A stretch of 64,000 nucleotides of DNA. Origin: Bacteroidales bacterium (lineage in GTDB: Bacteria; Bacteroidota; Bacteroidia; Bacteroidales; UBA932). The notes beneath the pieces were generated by a model, which saw only the letters and a program-made list of their open reading frames with translations, was not told where the DNA came from and searched no databases. Position 1 is the first letter of the stretch. Each line of letters opens with the position of its first letter. The DNA lies in assembly GCA_017465225.1 (NCBI GenBank), contig JAFTWQ010000022.1:86829-150828 (forward strand), in the 5' to 3' direction. The position numbers were made by a program, and so were the translations under genes. This document shows, in pieces, positions 1 to 8,683 of this stretch.

Positions 1-1
1 G

Positions 2-430
2 TCGAACAGGATAAAGGGCGTGGTGCTCCATGATATTCTTTCTCGTGTGAATGTCCCGTCAGAGCTTGAGGCTTCAGTGAATCTGTCGCTTCAGAGCGGC
101 GAAATCACCTCTGCAGAGGCGTCGGAGGCAATGACCTTACTGGCGGAAAGACTCGATGCCGCTGCCTCCAGGGGATGGCTCCGTGATGATGCAGACAGGG
201 TTCTCAACGAGGCTTCGCTGATCGATACAGATGGCGAGGTATGCCGTCCGGACAGGGTAGAGATCCATGGAGACAAGGTCATCATCATCGATTATAAGTT
301 CGGTGAGCATTACCGCTCATATGAGCGCCAGTTAAGAAAATATGCATCGATATGGCGCCGGATGGGCTACAGCGATGTGTCTGCATATCTGTGGTATGTA
401 CATACCGATGAAGTGATGGAGGTTTCCTAA
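2..430 (+). CDS. RecB/AddA-like PD-(D/E)XK nuclease, C-terminal fragment (5' partial)
   Basis: The reading frame is open from the left edge, so this is the C-terminal end of a larger protein. The visible 142 residues contain G-x-x-x-H-x-I-L near the start and then D-R-V-E (Asp) followed by I-I-D-Y-K, which fits the PD-(D/E)XK nuclease domain at the end of RecB, AddA and UvrD-like helicase-nucleases. In the known family this domain degrades DNA ends during recombinational repair. An internal GTG at base 20 is not taken as the start, because the H-x-I-L motif needs the upstream residues as part of a domain. The exact subfamily cannot be told without the helicase part. The next gene follows after 46 bases. 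Confidence 0.7.
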   Translation, partial: SNRIKGVVLHDILSRVNVPSELEASVNLSLQSGEITSAEASEAMTLLAERLDAAASRGWLRDDADRVLNEASLIDTDGEVCRPDRVEIHGDKVIIIDYKFGEHYRSYERQLRKYASIWRRMGYSDVSAYLWYVHTDEVMEVS

Positions 431-438
431 ACATTTAT

Positions 439-446
439 TATATTTG
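439..446 (+). promoter_or_regulatory. Possible -7 element for the DUF4290-ftsK-lolA group
   Basis: TATATTTG matches the Bacteroidota -7 consensus TAnnTTTG in the 46-base gap before the DUF4290 gene. No convincing TTG/TTTG box lies about 20 bases upstream, so this is only a candidate. Confidence 0.35.
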
Positions 447-476
447 CAGATTGTAGATAATTAAGAAAGAAAAGAT

Positions 477-1157
477 ATGGAGAACAACGAGATAGAGACC
501 TGCAAGCTGCTGTACAATACCGAGAGGGTAAGGCTTTACATCCCGGAGTATGGCAGAAATGTGCAGAAGATGGTGAATTACCTGAAGACCATAGAGGACA
601 GGGAGAAGCGTAACGAGCAGGCCAGGGCTATCATCAAGGTCATGGAGATCCTCAATCCGGCCGTGCATCTTGAGGAGGATTTCGAGCATAAGCTCTGGGA
701 TCATCTCTTCATCATTTCGGGCTTTGACCTTGACATTGATGCGCCATATCCGATGCCGGCTCCGGAAAGCCTGAACCAGAAGCCGGAGGCGGTTCCTATG
801 AACGGCAGGCCTATCAAGGCTACCCATTATGGCCGTAATATCGAGAATATCATCGATCTTATCGCTGAAAAGGAGGATGGCGAGGTCAGGACGGCGATGA
901 TCCGTCAGCTTGCGGTCTACATGAGGCAGCAGTACCTGATCTGGAACAAGGATACCGTGGCGGATGAGACTATCTTCCAGGATATCGAGAAGCTTTCGGA
1001 TAACAGGATAAAGGTTCCGGAAGGACTTCAGCTTTCAAGAGTGGATTCGGGAGCGACATTCGCAAGACCTGGCACAAATCAAGGCAAGGGCAAGATGCAG
1101 AACAACCATCGCTTCAAGAACAACAACATGAAGATGCGTAACAAACAGCATAAATAG
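477..1157 (+). CDS. DUF4290 domain-containing protein
   Basis: This 226-residue cytoplasmic protein resembles the Bacteroidota-restricted DUF4290 family. No function is established for that family. What can be seen is a mostly helical, charged body with the phrases Y-G-R-N repeated near residues 24 and 119, which suggests an internal duplication. A short low-complexity basic tail rich in Asn, Lys and Met (about residues 195-226) has no predicted fold and could bind nucleic acid, but that is inference. It has no signal peptide or membrane segment. The stop is three bases before the ATG of ftsK, so the two are almost certainly co-transcribed. Confidence 0.8.
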   Translation: MENNEIETCKLLYNTERVRLYIPEYGRNVQKMVNYLKTIEDREKRNEQARAIIKVMEILNPAVHLEEDFEHKLWDHLFIISGFDLDIDAPYPMPAPESLNQKPEAVPMNGRPIKATHYGRNIENIIDLIAEKEDGEVRTAMIRQLAVYMRQQYLIWNKDTVADETIFQDIEKLSDNRIKVPEGLQLSRVDSGATFARPGTNQGKGKMQNNHRFKNNNMKMRNKQHK

Positions 1158-1160
1158 CAT

Positions 1161-3653
1161 ATGGCTGCAAAGAAGAAAACTACGAAGAATGTAAAGAAGA
1201 AAGAGAAGCGTACCCGCTTCTCCTTCTTTTCTGATATGAACCCGGATACAAAATCCATCCTGCTTAAGTCGGCAGGTATCCTTGTGGGCGTGCTTACCAT
1301 ATTCACGCTTGTGGCTTCTGTGTCTTTCCTTTTCACATGGGAGGCTGACCAGAGTCTGATGTCACAGCCGGATATGCTTGACAAGAATGTGGATGTGGCT
1401 AATGCTGCAGGTAAGCTTGGATACAGGTGGGCGAATTTCCTCGTGTGCCGCTTCCTCGGTCTGGGAAGCTTCGCCCTTATATTCATCCTGGGTGCAGTGG
1501 CATACAGGCTTTTCTTCTGGAACAGGAGCATCGGCCTGCTCCGGACTACATTCGTTGTGGTCAGCGGAGCATTCCTGTCGTCGATGATTCTGGCTTTCGT
1601 TTCAATGCAGTTTACTGCCGACACCTTCTTCGGCGGAGGCCTGGGCGGTGATGCCGGTCATGCCGTGATCGCATGGATGAACAATCTTTTCGGCTCGATT
1701 GTTACCGCTCTTGTCATTGTTGTGCTTGTTGTCGCATGGCTTCTTCTTGCAAGCGGACGCTTTGCTCATTGGCTTGCGTTGGCAGGTACTGAGGAAAAGG
1801 AGATCCCTGATGAAACTATTGATGTCGAGGAAGCCGCCTCTGAAGATGCAGACGGCGACGGCATGACTTCAGATGAAACGGATATACTGACCGAGGATGA
1901 ACTCTTCGTGGATCCGTCACTTACAGAACCGGATCCGGTATTTGATCCGGTACCGGTTGAGGACCTGTCCGTGTCATTTGACGGGCCTGAGCAGGTAGAG
2001 GTACAGCCTGAACCCCAGGGGGGGCAGCCACAGGATGGCATCGAGATAATAAGGAACTATGATCCGGATGCCGTTGTTACTGAGGAACTTGAGCGCATTG
2101 ACAACAGGGCGGAACTGGAGAGATATGAGTTCCCTTCAATCGACCTGCTTGACGATTATGCCGAGGGACAGCATACAGTATCAAAGGAGGAACTTGAGAT
2201 AAACAACAACAGGATCCGTGCAACCTTGATGAACTACAAGATTGAGGTGATGCAGGTGACAGCCGTCGTAGGTCCTACGGTGACTCTCTATAAGGTGGTT
2301 CCTGCTCCGGGAGTGAAGGTCTCTGCAATCGAGAATCTCCATAGGGAGATAGGTATGTCGTTGGGAGCCAAGGGTGTACGTGTTGTGGTGCTTCCTGATT
2401 GCGTCGGTATCGAGGTTGCTAACCGCGAACCATCGATCGTCCCTCTCAAGAAGACATTGAATGATGATTCGTTCAGGAATACCAAATATGAACTCCCGAT
2501 TGCGATCGGTTATACTATCACCAGAAAGGTGAAGACCTTCGACCTTGCATCTGCTCCGCACCTTCTTGTTGCTGGTGCGACCCAGCAGGGTAAGTCAGTC
2601 GGTCTGAATGTGATCATTTCATCGCTCCTGTACGCGAAGCATCCGTCAGAGCTCAAGTTTGTCTTCATCGACCCGAAGATGGTGGAATTCACATCATATA
2701 ATGCTCTTCTGAAGCATTATCTTGCCGTCATGCCTATGGCTGCCAGCGAGGAGGATGAGAAGGAGCATGCCATCGTAAAGGATGCGAAGCAGGCCGAACT
2801 TGTGCTCAATTCTCTCTGCATCGAGATGGATGAGCGTTATAAGCTTCTTGCCCTTGCCGGCGTGAACAACCTCAAGCTATACAACGAGAAGTATAAGGAC
2901 AGGTATCTGCTTCCTACAGAGGGACATAAGTATCTTCCATATCTGGTTGTTGTCATCGATGAGTATGCCGATCTTACCATGGCGGGAGGTGCCGGTCCGG
3001 AAGCACGCAAGGCTGCAAAGAACATCGAGGCGTCGATCGTCCGTCTTGCACAGAAGGGAAGGGCTGCAGGTATCCATGTGATCATCGCTACGCAGCGTCC
3101 TTCGGTGAATGTGATCACAGGTCTCATCAAGACCAACTTCCCGACGAGAATCGCGTTCAGGGTGGTTTCACGCGTGGATTCAGCAACAATCCTCGATACG
3201 AACGGAGCCGAGAACCTCATCGGTAGGGGAGACATGCTTTATTATGCTGGTGTCGAGATGGAACGTGTGCAGTGTGCCCTTGTCAGCATGGCTGAAATCA
3301 ACAGGATCACTGATTTCATCGGAGCACAGACCGGTCATAAGAAGTGCTACAATACTCCATATTATCTGCCGGTACCTGAATCGCAGGACGGTGAGACAAG
3401 CGGAGGAAGCATCGATATGCAGAACATCGATCCATTGTTCGAGGATGCAGCACGTATGGTGGTTACATCGCAGAAGGGATCGACTTCGGATCTCCAGAGA
3501 CGACTCGGCATGGGTTATGCAAGAGCAGGAAGGGTTATGGACCAGCTTGAGGGTGCCGGAATCGTTGGCCCGCAGGAAGGATCCAAGCCGCGTCAGGTTC
3601 TCGTAACCACTTTCGAGGAGCTTGACGAGATACTTTCACATTTCATCCGTTAA
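1161..3653 (+). CDS. ftsK: DNA translocase FtsK/SpoIIIE family
   Basis: An 830-residue membrane-anchored ATPase that pumps DNA through the division septum and helps resolve chromosome dimers. A basic N-terminal tail (residues 1-25) is followed by several hydrophobic segments to about residue 205. Next comes an acidic linker rich in Asp, Glu and Pro (about 210-300), the alpha domain, and the RecA-like motor. The motor carries the Walker A motif G-A-T-Q-Q-G-K-S near residue 476 and the Walker B region V-V-V-I-D-E-Y-A-D near 597. The C-terminal winged-helix gamma domain (S-D-L-Q-R-R-L-G-M-G-Y-A-R-A-G-R, about 775-790) normally reads KOPS sequences. Length is typical. The LolA-like gene starts one base after the stop. 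Confidence 0.95.
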   Translation: MAAKKKTTKNVKKKEKRTRFSFFSDMNPDTKSILLKSAGILVGVLTIFTLVASVSFLFTWEADQSLMSQPDMLDKNVDVANAAGKLGYRWANFLVCRFLGLGSFALIFILGAVAYRLFFWNRSIGLLRTTFVVVSGAFLSSMILAFVSMQFTADTFFGGGLGGDAGHAVIAWMNNLFGSIVTALVIVVLVVAWLLLASGRFAHWLALAGTEEKEIPDETIDVEEAASEDADGDGMTSDETDILTEDELFVDPSLTEPDPVFDPVPVEDLSVSFDGPEQVEVQPEPQGGQPQDGIEIIRNYDPDAVVTEELERIDNRAELERYEFPSIDLLDDYAEGQHTVSKEELEINNNRIRATLMNYKIEVMQVTAVVGPTVTLYKVVPAPGVKVSAIENLHREIGMSLGAKGVRVVVLPDCVGIEVANREPSIVPLKKTLNDDSFRNTKYELPIAIGYTITRKVKTFDLASAPHLLVAGATQQGKSVGLNVIISSLLYAKHPSELKFVFIDPKMVEFTSYNALLKHYLAVMPMAASEEDEKEHAIVKDAKQAELVLNSLCIEMDERYKLLALAGVNNLKLYNEKYKDRYLLPTEGHKYLPYLVVVIDEYADLTMAGGAGPEARKAAKNIEASIVRLAQKGRAAGIHVIIATQRPSVNVITGLIKTNFPTRIAFRVVSRVDSATILDTNGAENLIGRGDMLYYAGVEMERVQCALVSMAEINRITDFIGAQTGHKKCYNTPYYLPVPESQDGETSGGSIDMQNIDPLFEDAARMVVTSQKGSTSDLQRRLGMGYARAGRVMDQLEGAGIVGPQEGSKPRQVLVTTFEELDEILSHFIR

Positions 3654-3654
3654 T

Positions 3655-4326
3655 ATGAAGACTATCCTGAAATATACCCTTGCGGGTCTGATGATTCTCG
3701 CTCCGGTTTTCCTTCATGCCCAGGAAAAGAACAAGCTGGAGGCATTCTATGATGCTCTTGAGAGCTCTTGTCTGGAATTTACCTGTGAGTATACATTCAC
3801 TCCTCCGAAGACTGCTGATGCTGTCGGGATCGGCAAGGTGGCAGGTGAGGCAAGGATAGAGATTCAGGGTGATGCATATGTCTTCGACGGTAACGGACTT
3901 GTCGTGAAATCGGATGGAAAGAGTGTCTGCATCATTGATGAAGGTGCCAAGGAAATCGTGTATGAAGCAATGCCGGAGACATTGTCAGAGGCGGATTTCC
4001 TTCAGAATCCGGCATACCTTGTAAGGGGACTGAAGGACAACTTCAAAGTGATCAAAGCTACAAGAGAAAAAGACTCATATGGCGATCATGTCTCGGATGA
4101 TTTCGTGCTTGTCCCTCTGGTGAAGTGCGGTATCCTCAAATGCAGATTGTCTTTCGTGGTATATCAGGGCACTCTGCCGTATGTGGATCTTGATATGACT
4201 GACGGCAGCAGGTTGAAGGTTCTGATGTCTGAAGAGAATTTCATGCAGAAGAAGCCGTTGTCTTATTTCGCTCCTCCTGCACCGGAATCATTTGACAGTT
4301 CCTGGATAGTCACTGATCTTCGATAA
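3655..4326 (+). CDS. LolA-like outer-membrane lipoprotein carrier protein
   Basis: This 223-residue protein has a Sec signal peptide (M-K-T-I-L-K start, hydrophobic core, A-x-A-like cleavage near H-A-Q at about residue 22). It is predicted to be a soluble periplasmic beta-rich protein of the LolA/LolB-like fold, which carries lipoproteins to the outer membrane. The ATG at 3655 is preferred over an upstream in-frame ATG inside ftsK, because it alone gives a proper signal peptide. Placement just after ftsK is commonly seen in Bacteroidota. Sequence divergence within this family is large, so the name rests on fold-type features and neighbourhood. Downstream lies a long inverted repeat. Confidence 0.8.
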   Translation: MKTILKYTLAGLMILAPVFLHAQEKNKLEAFYDALESSCLEFTCEYTFTPPKTADAVGIGKVAGEARIEIQGDAYVFDGNGLVVKSDGKSVCIIDEGAKEIVYEAMPETLSEADFLQNPAYLVRGLKDNFKVIKATREKDSYGDHVSDDFVLVPLVKCGILKCRLSFVVYQGTLPYVDLDMTDGSRLKVLMSEENFMQKKPLSYFAPPAPESFDSSWIVTDLR

Positions 4327-4351
4327 CACGCTATAGTGTTCAAATGCTCGA

Positions 4352-4481
4352 GTGGGTACGGTAAGGTTGGATTGGTTCCGTCGGAACAAGTTCCGACTTC
4401 ATCCCTCCCACCGCTGCGCGGCGGGCCCCTCCCGTTCACGAGGCCACGGGCGGCCACGCCATCCAACCTTACCGTACCCAC
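4352..4481. repeat. Composite long inverted repeat (about 130 bp)
   Basis: A perfect 21-bp arm at 4352-4372 is repeated as its reverse complement at 4461-4481, with 88 bases between. The interior is GC-rich and holds further dyads: GTCGGAAC (4380-4387) against GTTCCGAC (4390-4397), and a CCGC..GCGG hairpin around 4411-4422. It lies between the lolA-like gene and the convergent TPM gene. It could act as a bidirectional transcription stop, but has no T tract. It looks more like a miniature mobile or REP-type composite element. A second element of similar design sits at 52291-52388. Confidence 0.75.
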
Positions 4482-4559
4482 AGCTTAAAGGTGATACAGA
4501 AATCGGGTGTTTTATGTAGCACCGGTAGTAATTTAAGGGTAAATGATGATGTAAAAGAT

Positions 4560-4599
4560 AGCGGTGCGACATGAATCAATGATTTCTTGTCGCACCGCT
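4560..4599 (-). terminator. Probable terminator of the LemA-TPM cluster
   Basis: An 11-bp perfect stem (AGCGGTGCGAC at 4560-4570, its complement at 4589-4599) with an 18-base loop lies just past the stop of the minus-strand TPM gene. Read on the minus strand it is followed by ATCTTTTAC, a weak T-rich tail. Confidence 0.6.
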
Positions 4600-4611
4600 T
4601 ATATGTTGTGG

Positions 4612-5436
4612 CTACCAGCTGCCGCCGGCGCCGCCACCACCGAAGGAGCCTCCTCCGAAGCCACCGAATCCGCCGCCAAAGCCGCCTCCGAATCCTCCAC
4701 CGAATCCTCCGCCTCGAGGTGATCCCCAGCTTCCGAAATCGTCACCGATCGTGATTATCGGCCTGGTATGCACACGTCGTCCTCCGTTGCCTCCGCCATT
4801 GTTGCCACCGTTCTTTGTTGATGATGCAACGACGAACAGAATGAGCATGATGATGAACAATGTGAGGATTATATATGCTTCGTAATCATCGTCTTCTTCG
4901 TATTCCCTCATTACGGAAATCTCGCCACTGGCAAGCTTCATCAGCTTGTCGCAGGCAGCGCTTACGCCTCCGAAATAATCGTTTTCCATGAAATGAGGAA
5001 TCATTTCGTTGTTGATGATCCTTTTGGCGTATGCGTCAGGAATCGCGCCTTCAAGTCCGTAGCCGACGGCTATGAACACCTGACCCGATGATGTGTTCTT
5101 GGGCTTGACCAGGATTACGATTCCATTGTTGAATTCGGATGACCCTACGCCCCAGTCGAGACCGATCTTCGTTGCATATGAGGCTGCGTCGTATCCTTCC
5201 AGATCTTCAACAGTGACTACTGCTATCTGGTTTGATGTGGAGTCATCGAAGGCGACGAGTTCTCTTTCAAGCATGCCGACCTGATCGGCAGTGAAGAGGC
5301 CGGCAAGGTCGTTGACAAGTCTTGCAGGCTCCGGCCTTTGTGGAATGGCGGAAGCGGGAAGGCTTGCAAGGCAAATGACGGTTACGGTAAGGAGGGCCGC
5401 CTTTGCCAGGACTGTATGTAATGGTCTTGAACTCAT
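4612..5436 (-). CDS. TPM-domain membrane protein with Gly-rich tail (YgcG-like)
   Basis: The 274-residue product has an N-terminal signal sequence (about residues 1-30), then a TPM domain (about 40-170) typical of YgcG and related envelope proteins. A strongly hydrophobic membrane segment follows (about 190-206, I-I-L-T-L-F-I-I-M-L-I-L), and then a tail of about 60 residues dominated by Gly-Gly-Phe repeats. The TPM domain would therefore lie in the periplasm, with the Gly-rich tail in the cytoplasm. Known TPM proteins include thylakoid phosphatase-like and photosystem-repair proteins; their bacterial role is unclear. It is the last gene of a three-gene cluster with a second TPM gene 5 bases upstream and lemA before that. 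Confidence 0.85.
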   Translation of the reverse strand: MSSRPLHTVLAKAALLTVTVICLASLPASAIPQRPEPARLVNDLAGLFTADQVGMLERELVAFDDSTSNQIAVVTVEDLEGYDAASYATKIGLDWGVGSSEFNNGIVILVKPKNTSSGQVFIAVGYGLEGAIPDAYAKRIINNEMIPHFMENDYFGGVSAACDKLMKLASGEISVMREYEEDDDYEAYIILTLFIIMLILFVVASSTKNGGNNGGGNGGRRVHTRPIITIGDDFGSWGSPRGGGFGGGFGGGFGGGFGGFGGGSFGGGGAGGSW

Positions 5437-5441
5437 CCTGA

Positions 5442-5885
5442 TCAGATCTTTTCTCCGAACGAGATCTCGTCCGGCTGTTCGTTCACGTCGTCAGACTGGT
5501 ATGGGAAATATTCCTGAAGCTTTTCACCGGCCTTCAGGACAGCCTGTACAAATCCTTCTGTGAACCTGCCTTCACGGAATTCCCTGCCCATGACTTCTAT
5601 TACGTCTTCCCAGAAATGCTCTGGAACAAGGTCGTTGATGCCTTTGTCGCCGATGATAGCGAAGACCTTTGTGTTGCATGCCAGATAGATGAGGATGCCG
5701 TTACGAAGCTCTGTCCTGTGCATGCCGAGCTTACCGAAGACTTCTTCTGCACGTTCCATCGGATTTCCTTCGCACTCTCCGTCGATGTGTATGCGGATCT
5801 CTCCGGAGGTCCTCTTTTCTGCAAGTCTGACCGCGTCCACAACAGTAGCCTGCTGGTCCGCGGTCAGGAATCTTTCCGGTTTCAT
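5442..5885 (-). CDS. TPM-domain protein, soluble short form
   Basis: A 147-residue protein without signal peptide or membrane segment, covering a single TPM domain (S-G-E-I-R-I-H-I near residue 27, then R-N-G-I-L-I-Y near 62 and F-A-I-I-G-D-K-G-I near 74). Its acidic C-terminal end is Gln/Asp/Glu-rich. It sits between lemA (10 bases upstream) and the membrane-bound TPM paralogue (5 bases downstream), a trio often found together in Bacteroidota. The two TPM proteins share the I-V/I-L-x-K/A-x-N-T core but differ in membrane anchoring, so they probably act on the two sides of the membrane. The biochemical role is not established. Confidence 0.85.
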   Translation of the reverse strand: MKPERFLTADQQATVVDAVRLAEKRTSGEIRIHIDGECEGNPMERAEEVFGKLGMHRTELRNGILIYLACNTKVFAIIGDKGINDLVPEHFWEDVIEVMGREFREGRFTEGFVQAVLKAGEKLQEYFPYQSDDVNEQPDEISFGEKI

Positions 5886-5895
5886 AAGCCTTGAA

Positions 5896-6486
5896 CTAGA
5901 ATTCTACCTTTGGTGCTGTTTCAGCTCCGGCCTGTGCCTCGAAATATGCCTTCTTGTCGAATCCGAAGATTGAAGCTACGATGTTGTCTGGGAATTGTCT
6001 GATCCCTGTATTGAAATATTTTGCAGCTTCATTGTATTTCATTCTTTCTGTCGCAATCCTGTTCTCGGTGCCTTCCAGCTGGGCCTGAAGCTCCATGAAC
6101 TGCTGGTTTGCCTTAAGGTCAGGGTAATTCTCCTGAATGAGGAGGAGCCTTCCGAGGGCTGATGAGAGCTCTCCCTGTGCCTCGTTGAACTTTGCGATAG
6201 CCTCTTCGGTAAGATTTGCCGGATCGACAGTGACCTGTGTGGCCTTCGCACGTGCTGAAATTACATTCTCGAGAGTAGAAGACTCATGCTCGGCATATCC
6301 CTTGACTGTAGCGACAAGGTTAGGGATGAGGTCTGCTCTGCGCTGATATACATTCTCTACCTGTGACCATGCTGCCTGTACGTTCTCGTCCGATACCACC
6401 ATCTGGTTGTATACGTTCTTGATCCAGAAGAATCCGCCGAGTACAATGGCGGCGATGATTACGAATGTGATAAGTCCCTTTTTCAT
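5896..6486 (-). CDS. lemA: LemA family protein
   Basis: This 196-residue protein has a single N-terminal membrane helix (about residues 5-22) followed by a long helical domain with the LemA signature N-x-Q-A-A-W-S-Q-V-E-N-V-Y-Q-R-R-A-D-L-I-P-N-L-V (written here in part; residues about 36-60). LemA proteins are thought to expose a helical bundle in the periplasm with a short cytoplasmic N-terminus. Function is not known, but genetic neighbours with TPM domains are common. Length is usual for the family. It is the first gene of the lemA-TPM-TPM cluster. Confidence 0.92.
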   Translation of the reverse strand: MKKGLITFVIIAAIVLGGFFWIKNVYNQMVVSDENVQAAWSQVENVYQRRADLIPNLVATVKGYAEHESSTLENVISARAKATQVTVDPANLTEEAIAKFNEAQGELSSALGRLLLIQENYPDLKANQQFMELQAQLEGTENRIATERMKYNEAAKYFNTGIRQFPDNIVASIFGFDKKAYFEAQAGAETAPKVEF

Positions 6487-6518
6487 TTTATAACGGTGTT
6501 AAGTTGTCTGTTCACGGA

Positions 6519-7577
6519 TTATTCTGCGTCCCTTACGCATCTTACGGATGCTCCGAGGGTCCTGATGTCGCCCTTTCCGATCTGCATGTCAGGCTGGTCG
6601 CTGATGAGATACCTGTAATAAGCCATGCCCTCTTCATTATCAACCATGTCTGCGGTCCAGAATACCGAATACTCGTTGACGCCGAAGAAGGATGCTGCCG
6701 GAAAACTGCCGTCTGAACTTCTGTTTCCAAGATTGGCATATCCGCTAGGGATAAAGGCAAGCCTGCTCCTGTTGGTGATCTCGCCTACTGCAGGCCAGTA
6801 CTCCCACATGTCTTCCTGATTGAACTGAATGTCGGCCATAAGGTCAGCAGCAATGCCTGGTATTATTCCGTATGCATCTGCAAGTTCCTTGTTCTTGATG
6901 TATTCCGCCATTCCTATCCATTCTTCGTCGGTAGGAAGTCTCCATCCTTCAGGACATGCTCTGACGGCATCTTCGTAGCTGTAGTATCTTCCGAAAACGT
7001 CACTCATGGCCTCTGCGTTGACGTAAGGAACACCGTAAGCCGGATTAGCGAGATTGTTGCGGAACCAGTAGATGCCGTTGACCATAGCGTAGTAATATCT
7101 TACTCCGTCAGCCTCGATGAACTTGTCTTTCGGAAGAATGCCGGTGCCTGTGATCGATCCGTCAAGACCTCCCTTCACGACAGTGACATACTTTGAAGAA
7201 TATGAACTTGAATAATCCTTCGCGAATCCGTAGCAGCTGACAGTATATGTTCCGAGGCTGTCAGGGAACCAGTATGTGAAGGTTCCGTCAGTCTCGTATC
7301 CGTCGCTGTTGAGACCGTTTTCATATCGGGTGGTGTCGGCGCTGGTCATTCCCGGAGTAACCTTCCAGTAATATCCGATACCCTTTCCGTCAGGATGCGA
7401 GATGCCGGTCGGGGTCATCTTCGCTACATATCCCGGAGTAACGTATTCAGGAACCTTGAAACTGAGTGAGCCGTTAAGTGAAGGGGAAACCTTGTCGTCA
7501 TCATCCTTCTTACATGCGGCAGCGGCCAGCAATGCAACAGCCAGCCATAATATGCAGTTCACTTTCTGAAGCTTCAT
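6519..7577 (-). CDS. FISUMP-domain surface lipoprotein
   Basis: A 352-residue lipoprotein: the signal peptide ends in A-A-A-A-C with the lipid Cys at residue 22, followed by K-K-D-D-D-D-K. That acidic run just after the Cys fits the lipoprotein export signal known in Bacteroidota, so surface exposure is likely. The central part resembles an Ig-like or PKD-type region (about 35-140). The C-terminal part is the Fibrobacter-succinogenes major paralogous (FISUMP) domain, with C-P-E-G-W-R-L-P-T-D-E-E-W near residue 214, F-W-T-A-D near 310 and A-S-V-R-C-V at the end. This domain is related to formylglycine-generating-enzyme/C-type-lectin-like folds; its ligand is unknown. It is transcribed toward lemA. 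Confidence 0.8.
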   Translation of the reverse strand: MKLQKVNCILWLAVALLAAAACKKDDDDKVSPSLNGSLSFKVPEYVTPGYVAKMTPTGISHPDGKGIGYYWKVTPGMTSADTTRYENGLNSDGYETDGTFTYWFPDSLGTYTVSCYGFAKDYSSSYSSKYVTVVKGGLDGSITGTGILPKDKFIEADGVRYYYAMVNGIYWFRNNLANPAYGVPYVNAEAMSDVFGRYYSYEDAVRACPEGWRLPTDEEWIGMAEYIKNKELADAYGIIPGIAADLMADIQFNQEDMWEYWPAVGEITNRSRLAFIPSGYANLGNRSSDGSFPAASFFGVNEYSVFWTADMVDNEEGMAYYRYLISDQPDMQIGKGDIRTLGASVRCVRDAE

Positions 7578-7640
7578 TTCTTATGCTTTTATTTTTAGTT
7601 ACAATCTTGCAAAGATGCACATTTTAATTGGAAAAACCGC

Positions 7641-7648
7641 TACCTTTG
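7641..7648 (+). promoter_or_regulatory. Possible -7 element for apbE
   Basis: TACCTTTG fits TAnnTTTG and lies 27 bases before the chosen apbE ATG. A matching -33 box at the right distance is not obvious. Confidence 0.35.
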
Positions 7649-7675
7649 TACAAATACTTTGCCTTACAGGACGTC

Positions 7676-8683
7676 ATGAGAAAAATAATAGGATTTTTTT
7701 TGCTGCTCTCTGCTCTGGCAGCATTCATGTCATGTTCGCATCGTGACAGATATATAACCATCACGGGCTTTGCCCAGGGCGGCACATATGCCGTAAAGCT
7801 CAATCTGAACGGCGTGGATGTGAAGCCGGAGGAGATCCGGGATTCAGTGGATGCGATATTGGTGAATATCGACAAATCGATTTCCGGATATAACAGGAAG
7901 TCGCTTCTAAGCCGTTTCAATGCAGGTGAGTCTGTCGTCCCTGACAGGATTTTCCGGGATATATATGAACATGCATATGACATATATGAAATTACCGGGG
8001 GAGTGGTTGATGCTGCTTCAGCTCCGCTTTTCGACATATGGGGCTTCGGTTTCGCGAATGATTCGCTCCCGTCGGATGAAAAGGTTGCGCAGGTGATGGC
8101 GGCTTCGGGCATGAAGCTGCTTTCGCGGGATTTCCCTGATTCGGGGGATAACCGTCCGAAACTCAATTTCAATGCGATCGCCCAGGGCTACAGCTGCGAC
8201 CTTGTCGCGGAATACCTGTATTCGATCGGTGTGAAGGACATGATGGTCGACATCGGTGAGATCTTCTGCGATGGAAGGAATCCTTCAGGACAGCCGTGGT
8301 CTCTCGGCATAGACAAGCCGGTGGACGGCAACAATGAGCCCGGCGCACAGATCCAGGGCGTTTTCCGTGCTCCGGAGGGCCCTCATGGCATTGTCACATC
8401 CGGCAATTATCGTAAATTCTATATCCGTGACGGAAAGAAATATGCCCATACAATTGACCCTCGCTCGGGCTATCCGGTGCAGCACAGCCTCCTGAGCGCT
8501 ACTATTGTGGCTCCGGATGCGCTGATGGCCGACGCTTATGCGACTTACTGTATGGTCATCGGACTGGAGGCGTCTAAAGAGTTCCTTTCAGGCCGTCCTG
8601 ACCTTGAAGGCTGTCTGATCTATGATGAGGACGGCGTCTTCAGGACATGGTGCTCGGAAGGTTTTGTCCTTGAAGAGCTCTGA
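7676..8683 (+). CDS. apbE: FAD:protein FMN transferase (ApbE)
   Basis: A 335-residue lipoprotein (lipobox F-M-S-C, Cys near residue 19) of the ApbE family, which transfers FMN from FAD onto Thr residues of partner proteins such as NqrB/NqrC and RnfG in the cell envelope. Visible family motifs are the early G-T-Y-A-V, the central V-D-A-A-S-A-P-L-F-D-I-W-G-F-G-F (about 114-129), N-A-I-A-Q-G-Y (about 163), V-D-I-G-E-I, and D-P-R-S-G-Y-P near 260. The late A-D-A-Y-A-T segment binds the metal in known structures. The ATG at 7676 is chosen over an upstream one because it gives the signal peptide. Its stop abuts the stop of the convergent comEC gene. Confidence 0.93.
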   Translation: MRKIIGFFLLLSALAAFMSCSHRDRYITITGFAQGGTYAVKLNLNGVDVKPEEIRDSVDAILVNIDKSISGYNRKSLLSRFNAGESVVPDRIFRDIYEHAYDIYEITGGVVDAASAPLFDIWGFGFANDSLPSDEKVAQVMAASGMKLLSRDFPDSGDNRPKLNFNAIAQGYSCDLVAEYLYSIGVKDMMVDIGEIFCDGRNPSGQPWSLGIDKPVDGNNEPGAQIQGVFRAPEGPHGIVTSGNYRKFYIRDGKKYAHTIDPRSGYPVQHSLLSATIVAPDALMADAYATYCMVIGLEASKEFLSGRPDLEGCLIYDEDGVFRTWCSEGFVLEEL

